Part shown: piece by piece, positions 42,805 to 52,073 of the stretch
Layout of the letters: every line of letters begins with the position of its first letter
Position numbering within the stretch: the stretch's first letter is position 1
NCBI GenBank assembly: GCA_041391965.1
Contig: JAWKMZ010000002.1
Span: 310,001 to 374,000 of the forward strand
Origin: JAWKMZ01 sp041391965
Lineage (GTDB): Bacteria > Bacteroidota > Bacteroidia > Flavobacteriales > Flavobacteriaceae
Direction of reading: 5' to 3'
DNA length: 64,000 nt
Notes under the pieces: generated by a model
What the model saw: only the letters and a program-made list of their open reading frames with translations
What the model was told of the DNA's origin: nothing
The model's database searches: none
Program-made: the position numbers and the translations under genes

Positions 42805-43899
42805 ATGAGTCAGCACAACAACTCATTATCACAATTAGCGCTCCAAAAGTTCAAAAAGAACCTTTGGGGCGTTTTAAGTTTGTGGATTATAGGTGTTGTT
42901 GGTGTTGTTGCAGTTTTTGCCTATGTGTTAGCACCTGATCATTCTCAAAACGCTAATCAAATGCACTTGTCTATCAACTCAAAAAAACCTGGATTTAAAG
43001 TGCAAATGTTAACGATTCCTTCACAATTAAAAAATAACCAATCCGCTTTTTCAAAATTGTTTTTTGGAACACAAAACACAGATACAGAAATTCCAATTAG
43101 CAATTATAAAGTTGAAAACGATAATTTGATTTACACCGAATACGCTTCCGATGGTTTGGAAGGTGTGACCAAACAAGTCAGTTTGAGTGGCTTTCCCAAC
43201 CAAAACTATCAGCAATTTATTCAACAAAAAACCTTTTTGTTTGGAACCGATAAATATGGACGTGATTACTTGAGTCGTATTTTAATTGGCTCCAGAATTT
43301 CTTTTTTTATTGGATTTGTAGCCGTTTTTATTTCATTGATTATCGGCATTTTTATGGGAAGTATTGCAGGTTATTTTGGCGGAAAACTGGACGCGTTTAT
43401 TATGTGGATTATTAACGTGACTTGGTCAATTCCTACCTTGCTTTTGGTAATAGCCATTACTTTGGCTTTAGGTAAAGGGTTTTGGCAAGTGTTTATTGCA
43501 GTTGGACTTACCATGTGGGTTGAAGTAGCCAGAGTAGTGCGTGGACAGATTATAAGTGTTAAAGAAATGCAATACGTTACTGCAGCAAGAGCACTTGGGT
43601 TTAATGATTATAGAATTATCACTAAACATATTTTGCCCAATATTATGGCACCTGTAATTGTTATTTCGGCTGCTAATTTTGCTGCAGCCATTTTAATAGA
43701 AAGCGGATTGAGCTTTTTGGGTATTGGAGCGCAGCCACCAATGGCAAGTTGGGGAGCCATGATTAAAGACCATTACAATTATATTATTCTCGGAAAACCT
43801 TATTTAGCTTTAATCCCAGGATTGTGTATCATGTTATTAGTGATGGCTTTTATGCTTATTGGCAATGCGTTACGAGATGCTTTGGATGTAAAAAGTTGA
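42805..43899 (+). CDS. OppC/DppC-like ABC transporter permease, without local partners
   Basis: A 364-residue inner-membrane permease. An N-terminal TM (about 22-45) and a periplasmic domain of about 110 residues come first. DKYGRDYLSRILIGSRISF (about 150-168) is the usual OppC lead-in, followed by five TMs. The EAA loop EVARVVRGQIISVKEMQYVTAARALGFNDYRIITKHILPN docks the ATPase. SGLSFLGIGAQPPMASWGAMI is diagnostic of the DppC/OppC group. No OppB, ATPase or binding-protein gene lies nearby. The substrate is likely a peptide or similar solute. Confidence 0.9.
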   Translation: MSQHNNSLSQLALQKFKKNLWGVLSLWIIGVVGVVAVFAYVLAPDHSQNANQMHLSINSKKPGFKVQMLTIPSQLKNNQSAFSKLFFGTQNTDTEIPISNYKVENDNLIYTEYASDGLEGVTKQVSLSGFPNQNYQQFIQQKTFLFGTDKYGRDYLSRILIGSRISFFIGFVAVFISLIIGIFMGSIAGYFGGKLDAFIMWIINVTWSIPTLLLVIAITLALGKGFWQVFIAVGLTMWVEVARVVRGQIISVKEMQYVTAARALGFNDYRIITKHILPNIMAPVIVISAANFAAAILIESGLSFLGIGAQPPMASWGAMIKDHYNYIILGKPYLALIPGLCIMLLVMAFMLIGNALRDALDVKS

Positions 43900-43903
43900 T
43901 TAA

Positions 43904-44518
43904 TTAGTTGCTTCTAAGTGCATTAATTTCGGTATTGGTATCGTCAATAAATTGTAGTACCTCGTCTCTTCCAATAGACGATGTTGACGAGGTAATAAAA
44001 TGTTTTGGTGTTTCTTCCCAAGTTTTTAGCAACGCTTCAGTATAGTTTTCTACGTTTCGCTCAATGGCTTTTGGTTTTAACTTATCAGCTTTGGTGAAAA
44101 TTATCGAAAATGGAATCCCGTGTTCTCCCATCCACTCCATAAATTCTAAATCTATTTTTTGTGGCTCATGTCTAATATCAACCAATACAAATGCAGCTAC
44201 TAATTGTAAGCGTTTTTCAAAATAATCAGTAATAAATTTCTGAAATTTCTTTTTTACAGTTTTAGATACTTTTGCGTAGCCATAACCTGGCAAATCAACC
44301 AAAAACCAATTTTTATTGATTAAAAAGTGATTGATTAATTGTGTTTTTCCTGGTCGTCCAGATGTTTTTGCCAAATGTTTATGATTGGTTAGCATGTTGA
44401 TTAATGATGATTTTCCAACATTACTTCGGCCAATAAAAGCATATTCAGGAAGCACATCTTTAGGGCATTTTGCCACTTCAGAATTGCTCATTACAAATTC
44501 GGCAGTTTTTATAAGCAT
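43904..44518 (-). CDS. engB: Ribosome biogenesis GTPase EngB (YihA/YsxC)
   Basis: A 204-residue TRAFAC GTPase for assembly of the large ribosomal subunit. G1 is GRSNVGKSSL (about residues 31-40). A switch I region SGRPGKTQLINHF follows, then G3 DLPGYGYAKV (about 75-84), G4 TKADKL (about 146-151) and G5 ITSSTSSIG. The gene converges on the permease gene (stops 4 bp apart) and follows the alpha/beta hydrolase gene after 3 bp. Confidence 0.96.
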   Translation of the reverse strand: MLIKTAEFVMSNSEVAKCPKDVLPEYAFIGRSNVGKSSLINMLTNHKHLAKTSGRPGKTQLINHFLINKNWFLVDLPGYGYAKVSKTVKKKFQKFITDYFEKRLQLVAAFVLVDIRHEPQKIDLEFMEWMGEHGIPFSIIFTKADKLKPKAIERNVENYTEALLKTWEETPKHFITSSTSSIGRDEVLQFIDDTNTEINALRSN

Positions 44519-44521
44519 AAT

Positions 44522-45301
44522 TTATAATTTTCTATCAGTCAGCCATTTGTCAAGAATAGAATTAAATTCTTCAGGATGTTCCATCATGGCTGCGTGACCG
44601 CATTTGTCAATCCAAAACAAATCGGAATCTGGCAATAGCTCGTTAAATTCTACTGCTACATCAGGTGGTGTTACATTATCATTTTTGCCCCAAATAATAC
44701 AGGTTGGCACCTTCATTTTAGGCAAATCTTTTGACATATTATGTCTTATAGCACTTTTTGCAATGGCAAGAGTTTTTATAAGTTTGTTTCTATCGTTTAC
44801 GGTTTCATAAACTTCGTCCACAATCTCTTTGGTGGCAATGGCTGGATCATAAAAAACTTCTTGAGCCTTTTTTTTAATCACTTCATAATCACCACGTTTG
44901 GTGTAGCCTCCACCCATAGCGCTTTCATAAAGCCCAGAACTCCCAGTAATTACAAGGGCTTTTACTTTTTCAGGATATAATTTGGTGTGGTACAAACCTA
45001 TGTGACCACCAAGTGAATTTCCTAATAAAATAACGTCTTCAAGACCTTTAAAAGCAATAAAATCGTGCAAATATTTTGCAAAACTTTTGACATTGGTTTT
45101 TAATAAAGTCATCGTATAAATTGGAAGTTCAGGAATGATGACTTTGTATCCTTTTGTGCCAAAATGCTGTAAAACAGCATCAAAATTACTCAATCCCCCC
45201 ATTAATCCGTGAAGAACAACAATTGGTCTGCCTTCACCTACTTCAATATAGCTGTAATTTTTTTCTTTTTTTAAAAGGTTTTTCATGTATGAGTTGGTCA
45301 T
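44522..45301 (-). CDS. Alpha/beta hydrolase
   Basis: A hydrolase of about 254-259 residues. RPIVVLHGLMGG carries the oxyanion-hole region. The nucleophile Ser is in LLGNSLGGHIGLYH (about residue 95), the acid Asp probably in IIWGKNDNVTPP, and the His in DKCGHAAMMEHPEEF near the C-terminus. The fold matches lipase/haloperoxidase/BioH-like enzymes; the substrate is unknown. Starts at 45301 or 45286 (MKNLLKKEK) are both possible. It lies upstream of engB and diverges from the mra cluster. Confidence 0.9.
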   Translation of the reverse strand: MTNSYMKNLLKKEKNYSYIEVGEGRPIVVLHGLMGGLSNFDAVLQHFGTKGYKVIIPELPIYTMTLLKTNVKSFAKYLHDFIAFKGLEDVILLGNSLGGHIGLYHTKLYPEKVKALVITGSSGLYESAMGGGYTKRGDYEVIKKKAQEVFYDPAIATKEIVDEVYETVNDRNKLIKTLAIAKSAIRHNMSKDLPKMKVPTCIIWGKNDNVTPPDVAVEFNELLPDSDLFWIDKCGHAAMMEHPEEFNSILDKWLTDRKL

Positions 45302-45508
45302 TTTACTAAGAAAACAAATATAGTTAATTCATTCATATTTTATTTCTTTTTCACAAGACTATCAACCAATAGTTATCTAATTGTTTTTGACAATAAAATC
45401 AATTATAAATGACTACTTTTTAATACGCTGATTATAAAGTATTTAATCAATAAGGTTGTGTGCATTTTATCGAAAAATTACTTCAAAATCAAAAACTTAT
45501 CAACAAAA
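45302..45508. other. AT-rich spacer between the hydrolase and mra genes
   Basis: About 207 bp with no coding potential, A+T-rich, between the hydrolase gene and the MraZ boxes. It should contain the leftward hydrolase promoter. I see no repeat, RNA gene or clear second operator in it. Confidence 0.4.
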
Positions 45509-45538
45509 GTGGTAAATTGTGGTAAATTGTGGTAATAT
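45509..45538 (+). promoter_or_regulatory. MraZ operator: three tandem boxes
   Basis: Three direct 10 bp repeats (GTGGTAAATT, GTGGTAAATT, GTGGTAATAT) start at 45509, 45519 and 45529. The 10 bp spacing places each GTGG on the same face of the helix. Known MraZ operators are likewise runs of short G-rich boxes upstream of mraZ, bound by the MraZ ring to set dcw expression. The last box ends 7 bp before the -7 element, so bound MraZ should block RNA polymerase. Confidence 0.85.
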
Positions 45539-45544
45539 TTTCAA

Positions 45545-45552
45545 TATATTTG
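45545..45552 (+). promoter_or_regulatory. mraZ promoter -7 element
   Basis: TATATTTG, a full match to TAnnTTTG, 33 bp before the mraZ start. TTG triplets at 45517 and 45527 fall at spacers of 25 and 15 nt, neither ideal, and both lie within the MraZ boxes. Confidence 0.65.
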
Positions 45553-45585
45553 AATCGTAGTCGTTAGCTACATAAAACAACCCGT

Positions 45586-46056
45586 TTGAACGCATTAATA
45601 GGAACATACGAGTGTAAAGTAGATGCCAAAGGAAGGCTGATGCTGCCTGCTTCTATCAAGAAGCAGTTGTCGCCTGTGCTTCAAAATGGGTTTGTTATAA
45701 AGCGTGCAGTTTTTCAGCAGTGTTTGGAGCTTTATCCAATGACTGAATGGGAGATATTAATGCAAAAAATGAACAAACTCAATCGTTTCAAAAAGAAAAA
45801 CAACGATTTTATTCGACGGTTTACAGCAGGAGTTAAAATGGTTGAGGTAGATGCTGCAGGACGTTTATTGATTCCTAAAGATTTGATGGTGTTTTCAGAC
45901 ATCAGTAAAGATATTGTAGTGTCTTCTGCTATCAATATTGTGGAAATTTGGGATAAACAGAAGTATGAACAGGCTATTGATGATGCTGCAGTTGATTTTG
46001 CTGATTTGGCTGAAGATGTAATGGGACAAGATGATGATAGCCATGATGTATCATAA
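45586..46056 (+). CDS. mraZ: Transcriptional regulator MraZ
   Basis: A 156-residue protein with two MraZ/AbrB-like swapped-hairpin domains. The first has LIGTYECKVDAKGRLMLPASIKKQL at the N-terminus, and the second VKMVEVDAAGRLLIPKDL near residue 85. It binds the boxes just upstream and regulates the dcw operon. Translation appears to begin at TTG (45586): the first in-frame ATG lies inside the first domain and would delete its conserved strand. Its end overlaps the rsmH start by 14 bp. Confidence 0.94.
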   Translation: MNALIGTYECKVDAKGRLMLPASIKKQLSPVLQNGFVIKRAVFQQCLELYPMTEWEILMQKMNKLNRFKKKNNDFIRRFTAGVKMVEVDAAGRLLIPKDLMVFSDISKDIVVSSAINIVEIWDKQKYEQAIDDAAVDFADLAEDVMGQDDDSHDVS

Positions 46057-46939
46057 TCCGGTTTTACTGACTGAAACAGTAGATGGCTTAAATGTGATGC
46101 CTAATGGTGTTTATGTGGATGTCACTTTTGGTGGTGGAGGTCATAGTCGTGAAATTTTAAAACGATTAGGCACTCATGGAAAATTGATTGCGTTTGACCA
46201 AGATAAGGATGCGCTTGCAAATGCTATTGATGATGAGCGATTTACGTTAATCAATGAAAACTTTAGATATATCAAGCGTTTTTTGAGGTTTTATGGTGTA
46301 AAAGCGGTAGATGGTATTTTGGCTGATTTTGGTGTGTCATCTCATCAGTTTGATGTTGCTGAACGTGGGTTTTCGACACGTTTTGAAGCTGATTTAGATA
46401 TGCGAATGAATCAAGATAGTGCGCTATCGGCATTTCAGGTTATCAATACTTATGATGAAACACAATTAAAAGACATGTTTTTTCATTATGGTGAATTAAG
46501 GTTAGCACCTGCAATGGCAAAAGCTATTGTTGAAGAACGCATACATGGTGAGATCAAATCGAGTGAACATTTAAAAGAAGTGCTAAAGCGTTTTTTGCAA
46601 CACAAACATGAAAATAAAATGCTGGCTCAAATTTATCAAGCCATTCGCATTGAAGTAAATCAGGAAATGGAAGCTCTTAAAGACTTGTTGTTGCAAACAC
46701 CAGAGGTTTTAAAAAAAGGAGGTCGTTTAAGTTGTATTTCGTACCATTCTTTAGAAGACCGATTGGTAAAACGCTTTATAAGAAATGGCATGTTTGAAGG
46801 CGAACCAGAACGTGATGTATTTGGGAATTATGAAGTGCCACTAAAAAAAGTGGGCAACTTAATTGTTCCAAATCAAAAAGAAATAAAACAAAATAGCAGA
46901 GCAAGAAGTGCAAAATTGCGTATCGCTGAAAAGCTTTAA
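46043..46939 (+). CDS. rsmH: 16S rRNA m4C1402 methyltransferase RsmH
   Basis: A 298-residue SAM-dependent methyltransferase acting on C1402 of 16S rRNA. MMYHNPVLLTETVDGL is the family start. YVDVTFGGGGHSREIL is the SAM-binding motif, and DGILADFGVSSHQFD, FSTRFEADLDMRM and SCISYHSLEDRLVKRF follow. ATGs at 46043 and 46046 are both possible. It overlaps mraZ and is followed by ftsL after 29 bp, as in most dcw clusters. Confidence 0.96.
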   Translation: MMYHNPVLLTETVDGLNVMPNGVYVDVTFGGGGHSREILKRLGTHGKLIAFDQDKDALANAIDDERFTLINENFRYIKRFLRFYGVKAVDGILADFGVSSHQFDVAERGFSTRFEADLDMRMNQDSALSAFQVINTYDETQLKDMFFHYGELRLAPAMAKAIVEERIHGEIKSSEHLKEVLKRFLQHKHENKMLAQIYQAIRIEVNQEMEALKDLLLQTPEVLKKGGRLSCISYHSLEDRLVKRFIRNGMFEGEPERDVFGNYEVPLKKVGNLIVPNQKEIKQNSRARSAKLRIAEKL

Positions 46940-46968
46940 AGCATTGTATTTTAAAAAATAGCTAAAAA

Positions 46969-47289
46969 ATGAAGAAAAACATTTACAGCATATTAAAAGG
47001 TAAATTTTTAATCAGCGATGATTCTTTTAAAAACTGGAGAGTCATCATTTTTATTTCTGTTTTAGCAATAATCATGATAGCAAGTTCACATAGTGCTGAT
47101 AAAAAAGTGCACGAAATTGCTCAATTAAACAACGAAGTAAAAGAATGGCGTTCAGCTTTTGTAGATGGACGTTCAAAATTGATGAGGCTCAAAATGGAGT
47201 CAACAATCATAAACAAAATGGCAGAAAAAGGAATTACACCATCTGTAATTCCGCCTCAAAAAATAAAAGTAAAAACCCAAAAACAATAA
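46969..47289 (+). CDS. ftsL: Cell division protein FtsL
   Basis: A 106-residue bitopic protein with a short cytosolic segment, one TM helix (VIIFISVLAIIMIASSH, about residues 25-42) and a periplasmic coiled-coil stretch (VHEIAQLNNEVKEWRSAFVDGRSKLMRLKMES). FtsL links FtsQ/FtsB to FtsI/FtsW. Sequence conservation is low in this family, so the call rests on topology, size and its place between rsmH and ftsI. Confidence 0.85.
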   Translation: MKKNIYSILKGKFLISDDSFKNWRVIIFISVLAIIMIASSHSADKKVHEIAQLNNEVKEWRSAFVDGRSKLMRLKMESTIINKMAEKGITPSVIPPQKIKVKTQKQ

Positions 47290-47296
47290 TAAAGTC

Positions 47297-49300
47297 GTGT
47301 CAGTAACCGAAAAAAGCATATTGAATAGATTGTACTTTGTTGCAGGCTGTATGTTTGTTTTTGCTTTTTTTGTAGTGTATAAGCTTGTTGATATTCAGTT
47401 TGTTCAAGGTGATAAGTATAGAGATTTAGCCGAAAAACGTAGCGTTAAAAATGTGACAATTCCAGCCAATAGAGGCAATGTGTATGCGTCAGATGGCAGC
47501 TTGTTGGCAACATCTATTCCAAAATACGATATTCGTTTTGATGCTTTGACACCTTCTACAAAAACATTTGAAAAATATTTAAAGCCACTAAGTGATTCGT
47601 TAGCGGTTTATTCAGGAAAATCTTCGGGCTATTTCCAAAATGAGTTAAGAAAAGCAAGAGCTAATAAAAACAGGTATCATCTTATTGCACGCAACATCAA
47701 TTATACTGACTATGTACGCCTCCGGAATTTTCCATTATTGAATCTTGGAGCTTATAGAGGTGGCCTAATTGTAGAGCAAACCACCAAACGCGAGCATCCA
47801 ATGGGAGAAATAGCACAGCGCAGTATTGGTTATGAACGTGTGGATGAGGATGGCAATGTTACCAGAGCTGGTATTGATGGAGCTTTTGGTGTCAAATATT
47901 TACGTGGAACGGATGGTCATCGGTGGAAACAAAATATTGGTAATGGACAATGGAAACCTATTACAGATTATAATGAGGTAGATCCACAAGATGGTTATGA
48001 TGTTTATACAACGATTGATGTTAATATTCAGGATATAGCGCATCATGCACTTTTAAAACAACTCGAATATTATGAGGCAGACCATGGTTGTGTGGTTGTG
48101 ATGGATGTAAAAACAGGTGAGGTAAAAGCAATTTCAAATTTAGGAAAAACTTCAAAAGGAACTTATTACGAAAAACTCAATTATGCTGTTGGAGAATCGC
48201 AAGAACCAGGTTCTACATTTAAACTCATTGCTTTAGCTGCTGCGCTTGAAGATAAAGTGATAGATACATCAACAGTAGTTGATACAAAATCAGGAGTTAA
48301 ACGTTTTTATGGTCGAAATATTTATGACTCACATAGAGGTGGTTTTGGAAAAATTTCTATAGCAAGAGCTTTAGAAGTGTCCTCAAACATTGGATTTGCT
48401 ACGATGGTTGATGACCATTATTCTAAAAACCCTAAAAAATTTATTGACAGACTCAAAAGTTGGCATATAAACAAACCATTAGGAATTTCAATTGTTGGCG
48501 AAGGACAGCCAGTTATTCCTGAGCCAGGAGATAAAGTGTGGAGTAAAAACGCTTTGCCATCAATGGCTTATGGTTATAATCTTAAGTTGACACCTTTGCA
48601 AACCTTGACATTTTATAATGCAATAGCCAATAATGGCGAAATGGTAAAACCGAGATTTATAAAAGAAGTAAAAGAATTTGATAACAAAATTGAAAATTTC
48701 AGTAAAACAGTTATCAACCCTAAAATATGTAGCGAAGAAACCATTAAAGAGCTTAGAGAAATTTTAAAAAATGTTGTGGTTAGAGGTACAGGAAAATCAC
48801 TGTATTCAGAAACTTTTTCAATGTCAGGAAAAACAGGAACAGCACAAACCGAATATTGGATGAAAGATTGGAGCGAAAACAAAAGATATGTTTCCTCTTT
48901 TGCTGGCTATTTCCCATCAGAAAACCCTAAATATTCGTGCATTGTAGTCATTAATAAACCAAGTACCGAAAAAGGATTTTATGGAGCTGATGTTTCAGGA
49001 CCCGTTTTTAAAGCCATAGCCCAAAAAATATTTACGGATACGCCTTTAATTGATGAAGTAGAATCACTTGATTTTGTTAATACAACTGCCGAAAAAGATT
49101 TTGACACCTATTATGACGTTGCAGAAACTTATAAAACCATAATGCCAGATGTAACTGGGATGCCAACTATGGATGCCATTGCGCTTTTAGAAAATATGGG
49201 ATTAAAAGTTAAGATAGAAGGTGTTGGTGTTGTCAAAGGACAATCTATTGAAAAAGGAATAAAAGTAAAAAAGAACGAAATTGTTGTTTTAGATATTTAA
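47297..49300 (+). CDS. ftsI: Division-specific transpeptidase FtsI (PBP3) with PASTA domain
   Basis: A 667-residue class B penicillin-binding protein. A TM helix (LYFVAGCMFVFAFFVVYKLV) leads to the pedestal domain (IPANRGNVYASDGSLLATSI). The transpeptidase domain has SxxK in GSTFKLIAL (about residue 308), SxN in SSNIG and KTGT in SGKTGTAQT. A single PASTA domain closes the protein (MPDVTGMPTMDAIALLENMGLKV). It crosslinks septal peptidoglycan. The start is GTG (47297), 7 bp after ftsL; the first ATG lies inside the TM helix. The stop overlaps the murE ATG by one base. Confidence 0.95.
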   Translation: MSVTEKSILNRLYFVAGCMFVFAFFVVYKLVDIQFVQGDKYRDLAEKRSVKNVTIPANRGNVYASDGSLLATSIPKYDIRFDALTPSTKTFEKYLKPLSDSLAVYSGKSSGYFQNELRKARANKNRYHLIARNINYTDYVRLRNFPLLNLGAYRGGLIVEQTTKREHPMGEIAQRSIGYERVDEDGNVTRAGIDGAFGVKYLRGTDGHRWKQNIGNGQWKPITDYNEVDPQDGYDVYTTIDVNIQDIAHHALLKQLEYYEADHGCVVVMDVKTGEVKAISNLGKTSKGTYYEKLNYAVGESQEPGSTFKLIALAAALEDKVIDTSTVVDTKSGVKRFYGRNIYDSHRGGFGKISIARALEVSSNIGFATMVDDHYSKNPKKFIDRLKSWHINKPLGISIVGEGQPVIPEPGDKVWSKNALPSMAYGYNLKLTPLQTLTFYNAIANNGEMVKPRFIKEVKEFDNKIENFSKTVINPKICSEETIKELREILKNVVVRGTGKSLYSETFSMSGKTGTAQTEYWMKDWSENKRYVSSFAGYFPSENPKYSCIVVINKPSTEKGFYGADVSGPVFKAIAQKIFTDTPLIDEVESLDFVNTTAEKDFDTYYDVAETYKTIMPDVTGMPTMDAIALLENMGLKVKIEGVGVVKGQSIEKGIKVKKNEIVVLDI

Positions 49301-50763
49301 TGACCGAATTAAAAGACATATTATATAGAGTAACCATCAATGCTGTTGTAGGGAGTACAAGTGTGCAGGTAAATGCTATTGATTTTGATTCGCGTAAAAT
49401 CACTAAAAAAGATGTTTTTGTTGCTATTAAAGGGAGTATTTCTGATGGGCATCAATTTATAGACCTTGCTATCAAAAATGGAGCTGTTGCTGTGGTTTGT
49501 GAACAACTTCCTGATAATTTACAAAACGGAATTACTTATATAGAAGTTGAAAGTGCTAGTAAAGCCTTAGCGTTTATGGCTTCTAATTATTATAAAAATC
49601 CTTCAGAAAATCTAAAATTGATTGGTGTTACAGGTACCAACGGAAAAACAACGGTTGCTACACTTTTGTATCAGTTGTTTAAAAAAGCTGGTTTTAATGT
49701 TGGTTTGCTATCTACGGTAAAAATTATGGTTGATACAAAAGAATATAAGGCAACTCATACCACACCAGATTCGTTGACCATCAACAACTATTTGAATAGG
49801 ATGAATGCCGAAGGCATCGAATTTTGTTTTATGGAAGTGAGCTCTCATGGCATCCATCAAAACAGAACCGAAGGCTTGCATTTTGAAGGTGGCATTTTCA
49901 CAAACCTAACACACGATCATTTAGATTATCACAACACCTTTGCAGAATATAGAGATGTCAAAAAATCGTTTTTCGACAATTTATCTCCAAAAGCATTTGC
50001 ATTAGTCAATGTAGATGATAAAAATGGCTTGGTCATGCTACAAAATACAAAAGCAAGAAAGTTTACCTATGCCTTAAAAACCTATGCCGATTATAGAGCG
50101 CAAATACTCGAAAACCAATTAGGAGGCTTGTTGCTTAAGATTAATGATAATGAAGTGTGGACACGGTTGATTGGCAATTTTAATGCCTATAACATTTTAG
50201 CAATTTATGCAACAGCTGAACTTTTAGGTCTTGAAAAAGTTGAAAACCTTCGATTGATAAGTGAATTGGAAAGTGTTAATGGACGTTTTCAATATTTAAT
50301 TTCTGACCAAAAAATTACAGCAATTGTTGATTATGCACATACACCAGATGCTTTGCAAAATGTGTTAGAAACCATTAATAATATTCGTACAAAAAACGAA
50401 CAACTCATAACCGTTGTTGGTTGTGGAGGCGATAGAGACAAAACCAAGCGTCCAAAAATGGGACATATTGCTTCTGCTTTAAGTACCAAAGTCATTTTTA
50501 CGAGTGATAATCCACGAAGTGAAGTGCCAGAAACCATTATTGAAGAGATAGAGAAAGGTGTTGAACCACAAAATTTTAAAAAAACAGTTTCAATTGTTGA
50601 TAGAAAACAAGCCATCAAAACAGCTTGTCAAATGGCACAACCTAATGACATTATTTTAATTGCAGGTAAAGGCCATGAAACGTATCAAGAAATTAAAGGT
50701 AAGCGCTCTGATTTTGACGATTATAAAATAGTAAAAGAATTTTTAAAGCAGTTGCAGAAATAG
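49300..50763 (+). CDS. murE: UDP-MurNAc-tripeptide ligase MurE
   Basis: A 487-residue Mur ligase. GVTGTNGKTTVATLLYQLF (about residues 108-126) is the ATP loop. TNLTHDHLDYHNTF and the carboxylated-Lys region precede GRFQYL, VDYAHTPDAL and VVGCGGDRDKTKRPKMG. FTSDNPRSE contains DNPR, the motif for meso-diaminopimelate-adding enzymes, so this species probably has DAP-type peptidoglycan. It lies between ftsI and mraY. No murF is present in the cluster. Confidence 0.96.
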   Translation: MTELKDILYRVTINAVVGSTSVQVNAIDFDSRKITKKDVFVAIKGSISDGHQFIDLAIKNGAVAVVCEQLPDNLQNGITYIEVESASKALAFMASNYYKNPSENLKLIGVTGTNGKTTVATLLYQLFKKAGFNVGLLSTVKIMVDTKEYKATHTTPDSLTINNYLNRMNAEGIEFCFMEVSSHGIHQNRTEGLHFEGGIFTNLTHDHLDYHNTFAEYRDVKKSFFDNLSPKAFALVNVDDKNGLVMLQNTKARKFTYALKTYADYRAQILENQLGGLLLKINDNEVWTRLIGNFNAYNILAIYATAELLGLEKVENLRLISELESVNGRFQYLISDQKITAIVDYAHTPDALQNVLETINNIRTKNEQLITVVGCGGDRDKTKRPKMGHIASALSTKVIFTSDNPRSEVPETIIEEIEKGVEPQNFKKTVSIVDRKQAIKTACQMAQPNDIILIAGKGHETYQEIKGKRSDFDDYKIVKEFLKQLQK

Positions 50764-50830
50764 ACAGAAAGAAAATAGAGTTCAGAATCAAGTAACAAGA
50801 ATAATAAATAAGAATAAAAACAACTAATAA

Positions 50831-52072
50831 ATGCTGTATTACCTATTTGAGTATTTAGAAAAACATTTCCAGTTTCCTGGCGCATCGCTTTTTGGGTTTA
50901 TCACCTTTAGAGCTGCTGTTGCTATTATTCTGTCTCTGCTCATTTCAACTATTTATGGTAAACGTATTATTCGTTTTTTACAAAAACAACAAGTTGGTGA
51001 AACTATTAGAGATTTAGGTTTAGAAGGTCAAGTTGAAAAAGCTGGAACACCAACAATGGGCGGAATTATCATCATTTTGGCAACGCTTATTCCAGTGGTT
51101 TTGCTGGCAAAATTGGAGAACATCTACATTATTCTTTTAATTGTAACCACTCTTTGGATGGGAACTATTGGGTTTATTGATGATTATATCAAAAAATTCA
51201 AAAAAGATAAAGAAGGCTTAAAAGGAAAATTTAAAGTTTTGGGTCAAGTTGGACTCGGAATTATTGTTGGTGCAACACTCTATTTTAATCCTAATGTGAC
51301 TATTAAAGAAAAAGTGCCAACACACGTACAACAACAAATGTTGGCAGATAATCCAAATGTGTCACCTTCTAAGTTTTTTAAAGAAGATGTAAAATCGACT
51401 AAAACAACCATTCCGTTTGTAAAAGGAAATGAATTTGATTATGCCGAATTGATTACATGGATTAATCCACAATTCAAAAAATACGCATGGATTATTTTCA
51501 TTTTGGTAAGCATTTTTATCATCACTGCAGTATCCAATGGTGCCAACCTAACGGATGGTATTGATGGTTTAGCCGCAGGAACATCGGCAATTATTGTACT
51601 CACACTTGGCATTTTTGCTTGGGTTTCAGGAAACATCATTTTTTCTGATTATCTCAATATTATGTACATCCCAAGAGTAGAAGAAATCACCATATACATT
51701 GCAGCATTTGTTGGTGCGTTGATAGGGTTTTTGTGGTACAACACCTATCCAGCACAAGTGTTTATGGGTGATACAGGAAGTTTGACCATTGGAGGAATTA
51801 TTGCTGTGATTGCTATTGCAGTTCGTAAGGAATGGTTAATTCCTGTGTTATGTGGCATCTTTTTAGCCGAAAATTTATCAGTAGTAATGCAAGTAAGTTG
51901 GTTTAAATATACCAAGAAAAAATTTGGCGAAGGACGCCGCATTTTTAAAATGTCGCCATTGCATCATCATTATCAAAAATCAGGATATCACGAAAGTAAA
52001 ATAGTCACACGATTTTGGATTATTGGAATTTTATTAGCAATTCTTTCAATTGTAACATTGAAAATACGATAG
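50831..52072 (+). CDS. mraY: Phospho-MurNAc-pentapeptide transferase MraY
   Basis: A 413-residue polytopic enzyme that makes lipid I from UDP-MurNAc-pentapeptide and undecaprenyl phosphate. EKAGTPTMGGIIIILATLIPVVL, GFIDDYIKKFKKDKEGLKGKFK, NLTDGIDGLAAGTSAII and FMGDTGSLTIGG are the family motifs, and SPLHHHYQKSG is the terminal His motif. It is longer than the usual 360 residues because of a hydrophilic insertion at about residues 160-215. That insertion is common in Bacteroidota MraY as I recall. The 67 bp upstream hold only A-rich sequence. Confidence 0.96.
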   Translation: MLYYLFEYLEKHFQFPGASLFGFITFRAAVAIILSLLISTIYGKRIIRFLQKQQVGETIRDLGLEGQVEKAGTPTMGGIIIILATLIPVVLLAKLENIYIILLIVTTLWMGTIGFIDDYIKKFKKDKEGLKGKFKVLGQVGLGIIVGATLYFNPNVTIKEKVPTHVQQQMLADNPNVSPSKFFKEDVKSTKTTIPFVKGNEFDYAELITWINPQFKKYAWIIFILVSIFIITAVSNGANLTDGIDGLAAGTSAIIVLTLGIFAWVSGNIIFSDYLNIMYIPRVEEITIYIAAFVGALIGFLWYNTYPAQVFMGDTGSLTIGGIIAVIAIAVRKEWLIPVLCGIFLAENLSVVMQVSWFKYTKKKFGEGRRIFKMSPLHHHYQKSGYHESKIVTRFWIIGILLAILSIVTLKIR

Positions 52073-52073
52073 A

